5,280 nucleotides of DNA from Gemmatimonadales bacterium (lineage in GTDB: Bacteria; Gemmatimonadota; Gemmatimonadetes; Palauibacterales; Palauibacteraceae): the NCBI GenBank assembly GCA_030608825.1, contig JAUWDL010000124.1, positions 1 through 5,280 on the forward strand. The letters run 5' to 3'. The translations under genes and the position numbers were made by a program. A model generated the notes under the pieces. That model ran no database searches. It was not told the DNA's origin and saw only the letters and a program-made list of their open reading frames with translations. Of the stretch, positions 1-5,280 are shown piece by piece; the first letter of the stretch is position 1; every line of letters starts with the position of its first letter.

Positions 1-1
1 A

Positions 2-1102
2 AGCCCGCAGGTGATCTACGAGTGGAGGATCGAGAACGCCGATCTGCACCGGGGAATCGGAGCCATGGACGCCAAGTACTTCAGGCATGACGGCCGGTAC
101 TACTTCGTCCAATCCTTCCAGTTCTTCCCGGGCGGGCCGGACGGCGACCTTGGGGCGATCGTGTTTGACGTGACCGATCTGCCCGACGCCTCGAAGGTCA
201 AGGAGGTGGGCCGCATCCGGGCGCCGGATTATCCGACGGGCTTCCACAACATCTTCATGTACAAGCACTCCGATGGGCGGCCGCTCCTCTTCACCACGAC
301 GAGCGGACCGTTCGTGAACGTCTACGACATGGAGCGCTTCCTGGACGGCGACGAGGCGTACGGTCTCGTGGCGCAGATCCCGGTACCTGAAGGGCCGATG
401 GTCAACGAGGTCGGGATCAACGGCTATCACGACTTCTACGTCGGCTTTGACCCGGCCACGGGCCAGGACAAGTTCTACGGCGGCGGCGCGGGCGGGTACT
501 ACGTCTACGACATCACGAGTCTGGACGACATGACGCTCGTCGCCTCCGTAACGGGCGTGCCCGGCGTCACCTGGGGCCACACGATCACACCGACCCCCGA
601 CGGCCGCTACATCGTGGGCGAGACCGAGTACCAGTACGCGCCGCTCCGGATCTTCGATCTCAAACCGGCGCTGGACGGCGAGGTCGCGACGGTGAGGCTG
701 CCGATCTCCGCCTGGACGGCCAACTGGGAGAATCTCGCGCACAACCACGAGGTCCGGTGGCCCTACGTCTTCGTCTCCGCGTACGAGGATGGCCTCCAGA
801 TCTTCAACATGCGCGATCCGGAGAACCCTCACACGGTGGCCTACTACGACACCTACGACGGCCCGCACGCCGTCGGCATGTGTTCGGACAAGGTGTGCAA
901 CGGCGCGTTCGGCGTGGACGTCCGCAACGCGGACGGGCTGATCGTGATCAGCGACATGTCGACGGGCTTCTGGACCTTCAAGTGGGAAGGCTTCGAGGGG
1001 TGGAACGGGCACGACTGGGGAATGCCGAACATCTCCAGCGCCCAGGACTGGGAGAACGGGCCGGAGGGGGCCGAGCGGTCCGAACTCCAGGCCAGCAACT
1101 GA
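2..1102 (+). CDS. Exported LVIVD-repeat beta-propeller-like protein, 5'-truncated by the window edge
   Basis: The frame is open to the left edge and ends at TGA 1100-1102. Alignment to the next gene places the first visible codons at about residue 95 of that 457-residue protein, so the signal peptide and first repeat are missing. The GTG at 11 is internal and is not the start. Repeat-like strands of the LVIVD type are visible, such as YYVYDITSLDD, GLQIFNMRDPENP and GLIVISDMSTGFW. Histidines encoded at 245, 428, 578, 740 and 746 (in GFHNIF, GYHDFY, TWGHTI and HNHEV) and a C-x4-C pair (881 and 896, CSDKVC) are all kept in the paralogue. The C-terminus is rich in Trp and Gly. LVIVD proteins are usually extracytoplasmic; their molecular function is mostly unknown. 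A metal-binding or enzymatic role, as in the unrelated-by-name SBP56/methanethiol oxidase propellers, is only inference. It lies 10 bases upstream of its paralogue and probably shares its operon. Confidence 0.85.
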   Translation, partial: SPQVIYEWRIENADLHRGIGAMDAKYFRHDGRYYFVQSFQFFPGGPDGDLGAIVFDVTDLPDASKVKEVGRIRAPDYPTGFHNIFMYKHSDGRPLLFTTTSGPFVNVYDMERFLDGDEAYGLVAQIPVPEGPMVNEVGINGYHDFYVGFDPATGQDKFYGGGAGGYYVYDITSLDDMTLVASVTGVPGVTWGHTITPTPDGRYIVGETEYQYAPLRIFDLKPALDGEVATVRLPISAWTANWENLAHNHEVRWPYVFVSAYEDGLQIFNMRDPENPHTVAYYDTYDGPHAVGMCSDKVCNGAFGVDVRNADGLIVISDMSTGFWTFKWEGFEGWNGHDWGMPNISSAQDWENGPEGAERSELQASN

Positions 1103-1106
1103 GGTG
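1101..1106 (+). promoter_or_regulatory. Ribosome binding site that decides the start of the second propeller gene
   Basis: GAGGTG overlaps the stop codon of the upstream gene and sits 6 bases before ATG 1113. The alternative start, GTG 1104, lies inside this Shine-Dalgarno match and would have no site of its own. The ATG is therefore preferred. The overlap with the upstream stop suggests that translation of the two genes is coupled. Confidence 0.7.
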
Positions 1107-1112
1107 CACCAG

Positions 1113-2486
1113 ATGACGGATCGCATCTCGAGGGCGGGCTGGCTGGGTGTTTCTTCGTTCGGGCTCTGCCTCCTGGGCCTCGGCCCGCCACTAGCAACGG
1201 ACCTCGAGGCTCAGCAGACGGTCGAGGCGCGCGGGACCTCTGACATCGAGGTGCTGGCCCACCTGCCGCTTGGCGGGCCGACGACGGTCTCGGATCTGGA
1301 GATCGAGCAGGAGCTGGCTCGTCCCTTCGCGTATGTCTCGAGGAGGGAGGATTTCGGCTTCACGGCGATCGACCTCACGAACCCGCGTGATCCGAGGATT
1401 CTGCTTACATGGCACATTGAGAACGCGGAGCTGCACCGGGGTCGGGCGACCGATTCGAAGTACTTCAAGCACGACGGACGCTACTATCTGGTCCAGGCTT
1501 TCCAGTTCCAGCAGGGCGCGCCGGACGCGGATCTCTGCGCGATCGTCTTCGACGTGACCGGGCTGCCGGATCCCTCGAAGGTGAGGGAGGTGGGCCGGAT
1601 CCGTTATCCGGCCGAGTTGATCGGCTTCCACAACATCTTCATGTACAAGCACTCCGACGGACGTCCGCTGTTGTTCACGACGACGCGTGGAGATCACGCC
1701 AACGTCTACGACATGGCCCGATTCCTCGACGGCGACGAGGACTACGGTCTGGTCGCGCAGCTTCGCGTGCCCGAGACGCCGGTCGGCGAGGCGCTCGGTT
1801 TTTCGGGGTGGCATGACTTCTACGTCGCGTTCCACTCCGAGAGCGGGGGAGACCGGTTCTACGGGGGTGGGGCCGGCGGCTACTTCGTGCTCGACATCAC
1901 GAACCTGGACGCGCCCGAGCTTCTCGCCTCGGTCACGGGCGTCCCCGGCGTCACTTGGGGCCACACGATCACGCCGACCCCGGATGGACGCTACATCGTG
2001 ACGGAGACCGAGTATCAGTACGCGCCCCTCCGGTTCTTCGATCTCCAGCCCGCGCTCGACGGTGAGGTGGCGACGGTGAGCCTGCCGATCTCAGCCTGGA
2101 CGGCCAACTGGAAGAACCTCTCCCACAACCACGAGGTGCGTTGGCCGTACGTGTTCGTTTCGGCGTACGAGGACGGGCTTCAGATCTTCAACATGCGTGA
2201 CCCCCACGTCCCCTACACCGTCGCGTCGTTCGACACGTACGACGGGCCCCACAAGGTCGGGTTCTGCAGCGACAACGTCTGCAACGGGGCGTTCGGCGTA
2301 GATGTCCGAAACGCGGACGGCCTGATCGTGATCAGCGACATGGCGACCGGTTTCTGGGCCTTCAAGTGGGACGGCTTCGACGGTTGGAAGGGGGGCGACT
2401 GGGGCGTGCCGGACGTCTCGAGCGTTCAGGATTGGGAGAGCGGGCCGCAACGGGTCCCGGTCACCGCGGACGCGGACGCGGAATAA
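1113..2486 (+). CDS. Exported LVIVD-repeat beta-propeller-like protein, complete tandem paralogue
   Basis: The protein has 457 residues from ATG 1113. Residues 1-33 form a Sec signal peptide: R4 and R7, a hydrophobic core at about 9-25, and likely cleavage near LEA-QQ. Cys19 lies in the core without a lipobox, so it is not a typical lipoprotein. LVIVD-like repeat segments are seen near 72-97, 143-160, 255-282, 346-380 and 397-420, which suggests a beta-propeller. Possible ligand residues shared with the upstream paralogue are H173, H234, H284, H338, H340, H380 and the pair C385/C390. By hand alignment the two proteins are about 76% identical over 353 positions: roughly 68% in the N-terminal part and 86% from ASVTGVPG onward. 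Many synonymous differences argue for an old duplication kept under selection, not a recent copy. It is placed between its paralogue and a TPR gene in an apparent operon. The substrate or partner is unknown; a structural or binding role is as likely as catalysis. Confidence 0.88.
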   Translation: MTDRISRAGWLGVSSFGLCLLGLGPPLATDLEAQQTVEARGTSDIEVLAHLPLGGPTTVSDLEIEQELARPFAYVSRREDFGFTAIDLTNPRDPRILLTWHIENAELHRGRATDSKYFKHDGRYYLVQAFQFQQGAPDADLCAIVFDVTGLPDPSKVREVGRIRYPAELIGFHNIFMYKHSDGRPLLFTTTRGDHANVYDMARFLDGDEDYGLVAQLRVPETPVGEALGFSGWHDFYVAFHSESGGDRFYGGGAGGYFVLDITNLDAPELLASVTGVPGVTWGHTITPTPDGRYIVTETEYQYAPLRFFDLQPALDGEVATVSLPISAWTANWKNLSHNHEVRWPYVFVSAYEDGLQIFNMRDPHVPYTVASFDTYDGPHKVGFCSDNVCNGAFGVDVRNADGLIVISDMATGFWAFKWDGFDGWKGGDWGVPDVSSVQDWESGPQRVPVTADADAE

Positions 2487-2488
2487 TG
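2484..2488 (+). promoter_or_regulatory. TAATG stop-start overlap (translational coupling)
   Basis: The TAA of the propeller gene (2484-2486) shares its last A with the ATG of the TPR gene (2486-2488). No good Shine-Dalgarno sequence precedes this ATG; the upstream bases are GCGGACGCGGAA. Initiation probably depends on ribosomes finishing the upstream gene, which would tie the amounts of the two proteins together. Confidence 0.65.
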
Positions 2489-4063
2489 GACGAGTCGCGG
2501 CTCCAGCGTCCGACGGTGCCCGCCGCGCTCCGCCGCCTGCTGGTCTCGTTGGCCCCGTTCGCCCTGGCGGGACCTCTGCTCGGCCAACCGGCCGGCCAGC
2601 TCGGCCAGGTGGACTTCCCCGTCAGCTGCAACGAGGCGGCCACGGCCCACTTCGACCGCGGCATCGCGCAGCTTCATTCGTTCGGCTACAGCCAGGCCCG
2701 GCGCAGCTTCGAGATGGCGTCGCTCGCCGATCCCGGCTGCGCGATGGCTCAATGGGGGGTGGCGATGACCCACCTCCATCCGCTGTGGACTCCGCCGGGC
2801 CGGAGCGCGCTCGAGTCCGGCTCCGCGGCGGCCAGCCGGGCCGCCGAGATCGGCGCTCCGACAGCGCGGGAGATGGCCTACATCTCCGCGATCGGGGAGT
2901 ACTACGCCGACCACGAGACGCTCGATCACGACGCGCGTATCGCTCGCTACAGCGCTCGGATGGAAGCGCTCCGAGACGACCACCCGGATGATGCGGAGGC
3001 GCATATCTTCTATGCGCTCTCGCTGATCGCGGTCGCCCCGGCGGATGACACGACCTTCGCGTCTCAGAGGAAAGCCGCGGAGATCCTGGAGCCCCTGGTC
3101 GCGGACCATCCCGATCATCCGGGCATCACACACTACATCATCCACGCGTACGACTCGCCGGCTCTGGCGGAGCTGGGGATGAAAGCCGCCCGCCGCTACG
3201 CTGCGATCGCACCGGCCTCCGCTCACGCGCGTCATATGCCCTCCCACATCTTCACCCGGCTGGGTATGTGGGATGAGACGATCGCCTCCAACCTGAGCGT
3301 GATGGAGCTGGGCCGCGGGGCGCACGCCGCCGAGTATCTCGTCTACGCGTACCTGCAGCAGGGCCGCGACGAGGAGGCCAGGAAGCTGGTGGAGGAGGCC
3401 AGGGGCTGGTCGAACCGCTACGAGCTCGCCCTGATCCCGGCGCGCTACGCCCTGGAGCGAGGCGACTGGGAGGCGGCGAGAGGCCTCGAGATCGTGCGGA
3501 TTTCCTACGACCGCCCGGCCGAGGGCGTGATCCGCTTCGCCAGGGCGCTTGGTGCGGCGCGAACCGGCGACCCCCAAGCCGCCCGGGCCGAGCTGAATGC
3601 CATGGCCGAGAGCCGCGACGCCTTTGCGGCGAAGGGCCAGGCGATCGCCAGATGGGCGGCTGCCGAAGTGGAGATCCTGCGTCTGGCGGCGGCGGCCTGG
3701 ACGGCCCTTGCGGAGGGCGACGAGGACGAGGCCGTTCGACTGGCGGCTGCCGCAAGCGCGCTCGAGGAGCGGACGGAGGATCTTTCGAACACGGCCGGCC
3801 GTATCCAGCCCGCCGCCGAGCTGGAGGGAGAGCTGCTGCTCGAGATCGGCCGCGCGGAGGACGCGCTCGCCGCGTTCGAGTCCTCGCTCTCCGCCGCGCC
3901 AAACAGGGCTCGAAGCCTCTACGGTGCGGCTCGTGCCGCGGAGCTGGCCGGCTACTCCGATAGCGCCCGCCGATACTATGCCGACCTGACCGAGCTCATG
4001 CAAAGAGCGGACACGGAGCGGCCGGAGCTTCTCGCGGCGCGGGCGTACCTGACCGCCTCCTGA
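2486..4063 (+). CDS. Secreted tetratricopeptide-repeat protein with clustered histidines
   Basis: The protein has 525 residues from ATG 2486. The frame stays open upstream to 2366, but those 40 residues are Arg/Gly-rich read-through of the previous gene, and a clear signal peptide begins at this ATG: R16-R17, a hydrophobic core at about 18-32, and likely cleavage near LLG-QP. TPR-like helix pairs are seen at about 52-86, 280-300, 310-335, 340-365 and 445-505 (for example EIGRAEDALAAFESSLSAAP). The middle has family signatures that I recognise from large TPR proteins of Gemmatimonadota and Acidobacteriota: GVAMTHLHPLW (91-101), HYIIHAYD (216-223) and HARHMPSHIF (247-256). C48 and C85 flank the first TPR helices and could form a disulfide. 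The histidine spacings H-x3-H and H-x2-H-x3-H resemble metal sites, but no known metallopeptidase motif is present. TPRs usually mediate protein contacts, so a partner of the co-expressed propeller proteins is plausible. The biochemical function is unknown. Confidence 0.85.
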   Translation: MDESRLQRPTVPAALRRLLVSLAPFALAGPLLGQPAGQLGQVDFPVSCNEAATAHFDRGIAQLHSFGYSQARRSFEMASLADPGCAMAQWGVAMTHLHPLWTPPGRSALESGSAAASRAAEIGAPTAREMAYISAIGEYYADHETLDHDARIARYSARMEALRDDHPDDAEAHIFYALSLIAVAPADDTTFASQRKAAEILEPLVADHPDHPGITHYIIHAYDSPALAELGMKAARRYAAIAPASAHARHMPSHIFTRLGMWDETIASNLSVMELGRGAHAAEYLVYAYLQQGRDEEARKLVEEARGWSNRYELALIPARYALERGDWEAARGLEIVRISYDRPAEGVIRFARALGAARTGDPQAARAELNAMAESRDAFAAKGQAIARWAAAEVEILRLAAAAWTALAEGDEDEAVRLAAAASALEERTEDLSNTAGRIQPAAELEGELLLEIGRAEDALAAFESSLSAAPNRARSLYGAARAAELAGYSDSARRYYADLTELMQRADTERPELLAARAYLTAS

Positions 4064-4067
4064 TCCT

Positions 4068-4103
4068 CTGCCCCAAAGAAGCAATCTGCCGCAAAGAAAC
4101 AAC
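4068..4103 (+). repeat. Two-copy 18-base tandem repeat after the TPR gene
   Basis: CTGCCCCAAAGAAGCAAT (4068-4085) is followed directly by CTGCCGCAAAGAAACAAC (4086-4103). The copies match at 15 of 18 positions. The repeat starts 5 bases after the TGA of the TPR gene and is richer in A than its surroundings. It could be a slippage duplication or a pair of protein-binding sites upstream of the TonB promoter. Confidence 0.6.
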
Positions 4104-4120
4104 GGTTCGTCGCCGCCCGT

Positions 4121-4133
4121 TATACCTTTGACA
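4121..4133 (+). promoter_or_regulatory. Promoter-like patch upstream of the TonB gene
   Basis: The AT-rich stretch TATACCTTTGACA stands out in GC-rich surroundings and lies about 90 bases before TonB. It can be read in two ways: as a perfect TTGACA -35 box (4128-4133), for which no good -10 box appears 16-18 bases on, or as TACCTTTG (4123-4130), which matches the TAnnTTTG -7 box known from Bacteroidetes. The matching upstream TTTG (-33) box is not clear. A promoter is needed here because TonB is well separated from the upstream operon. Confidence 0.35.
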
Positions 4134-4145
4134 ACCCTGCATCGA

Positions 4146-4170
4146 CCTTCGCTGTCCTACTTAGCGAAGG
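4146..4170 (+). other. 8-bp perfect hairpin in the TonB leader, or operon terminator without a T tract
   Basis: CCTTCGCT (4146-4153) and AGCGAAGG (4163-4170) pair perfectly around a 9-base loop, with one possible extra G-T pair inside. No run of T follows. It may lie in the 5' untranslated region of TonB, cover an operator, or act as a weak end for the upstream operon, which has no other clear terminator. Confidence 0.45.
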
Positions 4171-4212
4171 GGATGGTCCGTAGAGGTGTGATGGTGTGGT
4201 GAGGATGGGATG

Positions 4213-4218
4213 AGGAGG
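4213..4218 (+). promoter_or_regulatory. Ribosome binding site of the TonB gene; favours the second ATG
   Basis: AGGAGG is a perfect Shine-Dalgarno core. It is only 2 bases from ATG 4221 but 5 bases from ATG 4224. Spacing therefore favours 4224, although both in-frame codons may be used and the proteins would differ by one Met. Confidence 0.7.
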
Positions 4219-4223
4219 GGATG

Positions 4224-4868
4224 ATGAGCACCGGGACCGCCAACGAGAGGTTCAAGGAGTCCTTCCGCAGCACCGTAGCGATCGGGATCGCCGCCGCCGT
4301 CGTGGCGCATTTCGCCCTGTTCGAGCTCTTCCCCAGGATGCAGGCGAACGAGCTGGGGGCGGCCGTGACGGAGCTCGCGGCGATCGAGCTGCCGCCCGAG
4401 GTGACGATCCCGCCGCCCCCCGATCAGATCGCGAGACCCGCCACTCCGAGAGTGGCAGCCGCCGAGATCGAGGAGGACGTGACGATCGCCCCGACGACCT
4501 TCGAGAGCAATCCGGTCGAGAGCCTGCCGCCGCCGCCCAACGCGGCCGACGTGACCGATCGTCCCTCGTTCATCCCGTACACGCAGGCGCCGGAGCTGCG
4601 GAACAAGAAGGAAGTGCTGGCCTTTCTGAAGAGCACCTATCCGTCGATGCTGAAACAGACCGGGGTCGGCGGCACGGTGCTGCTTTGGCTCTACATCGAC
4701 GAGGTGGGGCAGGTCCAGCGCACGGTTCTCGCCGAGTCGAGCGGCTACGAGCAGCTAGATGAGGCGGCCAAGAAGGTCGCCGAGAAGATGCACTTCCGGC
4801 CCGCGATGAATCGTGACAAGACGACGGCGGTGTGGCTGGCCCAGTCGATCGACTTCTCCGTGACCTGA
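4224..4868 (+). CDS. TonB-family energy transducer
   Basis: The protein has 214 residues from ATG 4224 (215 from ATG 4221). A short basic N-terminus leads into one membrane segment at about 17-36 (VAIGIAAAVVAHFALFELF), with His29 inside it. A Pro- and Glu-rich periplasmic linker follows at about 55-115, including PPPPDQ and LPPPPN. The TonB C-terminal domain spans about 125-213, with TYPSML, the GVGGTVLLWLYIDEVGQV strand pair, ESSGYEQLDEAAKKVAEKM and the FRPAMN end motif. This family couples the proton-motive force, through ExbB and ExbD, to TonB-dependent outer-membrane receptors. Length and order are normal for the short TonB proteins of Gemmatimonadota. No ExbB, ExbD or receptor gene lies in the window, so the substrate cannot be named. 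It appears to be transcribed alone, between its own leader and a 3' hairpin. TonB paralogues are often numerous, so this need not be the housekeeping copy. Confidence 0.92.
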   Translation: MSTGTANERFKESFRSTVAIGIAAAVVAHFALFELFPRMQANELGAAVTELAAIELPPEVTIPPPPDQIARPATPRVAAAEIEEDVTIAPTTFESNPVESLPPPPNAADVTDRPSFIPYTQAPELRNKKEVLAFLKSTYPSMLKQTGVGGTVLLWLYIDEVGQVQRTVLAESSGYEQLDEAAKKVAEKMHFRPAMNRDKTTAVWLAQSIDFSVT

Positions 4869-4880
4869 GCCGCCTCCGTC

Positions 4881-4911
4881 CGCGTGCGCCGGTGGACTTC
4901 TGGCGCACGCG
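4881..4911 (+). terminator. Strong GC-rich hairpin 12 bases after the TonB stop
   Basis: CGCGTGCGCC (4881-4890) pairs perfectly with GGCGCACGCG (4902-4911). A further G-T and G-C pair extend it to 12 bp with a 7-base loop. The following DNA is pyrimidine-rich (GTCGTCCTCCTCCC) but has no T run, so it is an imperfect intrinsic terminator. It could also protect the 3' end of the TonB mRNA. A weaker 6-bp stem, CGATGG/CCATCG (4910-4915 with 4927-4932), overlaps its base and would compete with it. Confidence 0.6.
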
Positions 4912-4990
4912 ATGGTCGTCCTCCTCCCATCGTGGACTCTTGCTTCTCCGAGAATTGTGGCGACGAAAAGTCAACTCCAGCCCTTAACCC

Positions 4991-5033
4991 GGCGCTGACA
5001 CAACCAACTTGATAAAGGGGGCCGTTCAGCGCC
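4991..5033. repeat. 8-bp inverted repeat with a 27-base spacer
   Basis: GGCGCTGA (4991-4998) is perfectly complementary to TCAGCGCC (5026-5033). The spacer contains the AT-rich TTGATAAAG, unusual in this GC-rich context. It could be an operator with a promoter-like core or the stem of an RNA. Chance is possible at this length. Confidence 0.35.
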
Positions 5034-5111
5034 CCACCTACCGAGAAGACCGCAAGTAGGGCCTGCCCACTCCTAACCTGTTGTAGTTCTTAGTCCTGCA
5101 TCGGCTTCCCG

Positions 5112-5156
5112 TCACCGATTCACGCCCTGCCCGTGCGAACGGCAGCGTGCCGGTGG
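5112..5156. other. Long imperfect stem-loop, candidate structured RNA or repeat element
   Basis: The stem is built from CACCG (5113-5117) with CGGTG (5151-5155), CACGC (5121-5125) with GCGTG (5145-5149), and TGC plus CGT with ACGGCA (5139-5144). It is capped by the GNRA-type tetraloop GCGA (5135-5138). That gives 16 Watson-Crick pairs, plus a possible outer T-G pair, with small bulges at 5118-5120/5150, 5126-5127 and 5131. Bulges between GC-rich helices and a GNRA cap are typical of folded RNA. REP-like palindromes can look similar. The direction of transcription cannot be told. Confidence 0.4.
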
Positions 5157-5215
5157 AGTGCGATCAAACCCTCGCTCAAAAGCGCGTCTGGCGGCACAGA
5201 GGTTGCATTCTACAA

Positions 5216-5243
5216 GGGCGCTGCGAGGGGACCGGAAGCGCCC
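5216..5243. repeat. 7-bp inverted repeat near the right edge
   Basis: GGGCGCT (5216-5222) is complementary to AGCGCCC (5237-5243) across a 14-base loop. GCGAGGG in this loop (5223-5229) can also pair with CCCTCGC at 5169-5175 or at 5268-5274, so several exclusive folds are possible. High G+C makes chance pairing common here. Confidence 0.3.
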
Positions 5244-5280
5244 ATTGGACGTCAGCGCGTCGGCGGACCCTCGCGCGATT

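Larger units (their letters stand above)
4869..5280. other. 412-base region without a convincing gene
   Basis: No frame on either strand gives a credible protein here. The only open stretch reaching the right edge (plus strand, 5087 onward) has no ATG, no Shine-Dalgarno sequence and an Arg-rich, unrecognisable translation. I see no tRNA or rRNA. The region holds the TonB 3' hairpin, an 8-bp inverted repeat at 4991-5033, a long imperfect stem-loop at 5112-5156 and further inverted repeats up to the right edge. It may be intergenic DNA with a structured RNA, the leader of a gene to the right, or a remnant of a small mobile element. Confidence 0.6.

Noticed and set aside
11..13. GTG as the start of the first propeller gene
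   Set aside because: It falls inside a repeat that aligns with about residue 96 of the complete paralogue, and the frame is open to the window edge. The gene starts outside the window.
1104..1106. GTG as the start of the second propeller gene
   Set aside because: It lies within the GAGGTG Shine-Dalgarno match, while ATG 1113 has ideal spacing and begins a normal signal peptide.
1191..1964. Antisense open frame of 257 codons opposite the second propeller gene
   Set aside because: It is Arg/Asp/Val-rich with no domain, opposite a clearly conserved coding sequence.
2366..2485. Upstream extension of the TPR gene by 40 codons
   Set aside because: The added residues are Arg/Gly-rich, overlap the end of the propeller gene by 120 bases and would bury the signal peptide.
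3371..3403. Direct repeat GAGGAGGCCAGG (3371-3382 and 3392-3403)
   Set aside because: It is explained by the repeated helix heptad EEARKLV-EEARGWS in the TPR protein and is not a DNA element.
2426..4102. Long antisense open frame of 558 codons opposite the TPR gene
   Set aside because: Its translation is rich in Arg, Gly and Leu without a recognisable domain. It mirrors the codon pattern of the plus-strand gene, as is common in high-GC DNA.
4981..5100. Integron attC-like or tRNA-like site
   Set aside because: CTTAACC and CCTAACC resemble recombination core ends, but neither RYYYAAC nor GTTRRRY is fully met, and no cloverleaf or CCA-ended acceptor stem can be drawn.
5087..5280. Plus-strand open frame running off the right edge
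   Set aside because: It has no ATG and no ribosome binding site. GTG 5147 lies within the stem-loop, and the translation is Arg-rich and unfamiliar.

Overview
The window is about two thirds G+C and reads almost entirely from the plus strand. Gene content suggests a didermal, high-GC bacterium, most likely Gemmatimonadota or a close relative. The reasons are the style of the TonB C-terminal domain, a secreted TPR protein with the HYIIHAYD and HMPSHIF signatures, and Sec signal peptides ending in an A-Q-type site. This assignment is inferred from remembered family patterns, not from a search.

Layout. From 2 to 1102 runs the 3' part of a gene for an exported LVIVD-repeat (beta-propeller-like) protein; its N-terminus lies left of the window. 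A complete tandem paralogue follows at 1113-2486, about 76% identical over 353 aligned positions by hand count. Overlapping its stop codon (TAATG) is a gene for a secreted tetratricopeptide-repeat protein (2486-4063). The three genes are packed with 10 bases and then a 1-base overlap between them, so they look like one operon. A 160-base gap follows. It holds an 18-base tandem repeat, a promoter-like patch, an 8-bp hairpin and a 49-base C-free, G-rich leader, and it precedes a separately expressed TonB-family energy transducer (start preferred at 4224, end 4868). A strong 3' hairpin (4881-4911) follows TonB. The last 412 bases contain no convincing gene but have several inverted repeats, including a long imperfect stem-loop at 5112-5156.

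How the parts may work together. The first three products are all predicted to be exported. The propeller pair keeps an identical set of histidines and a C-x4-C pair, and the TPR protein also carries clustered histidines and two cysteines. A periplasmic or cell-surface assembly, possibly metal-binding, is a reasonable hypothesis but is not shown by sequence alone. TonB would energise outer-membrane transport; no ExbB, ExbD or TonB-dependent receptor is visible here, so a link to the upstream operon is only positional. No RNA gene, CRISPR array or recognisable insertion sequence was found.
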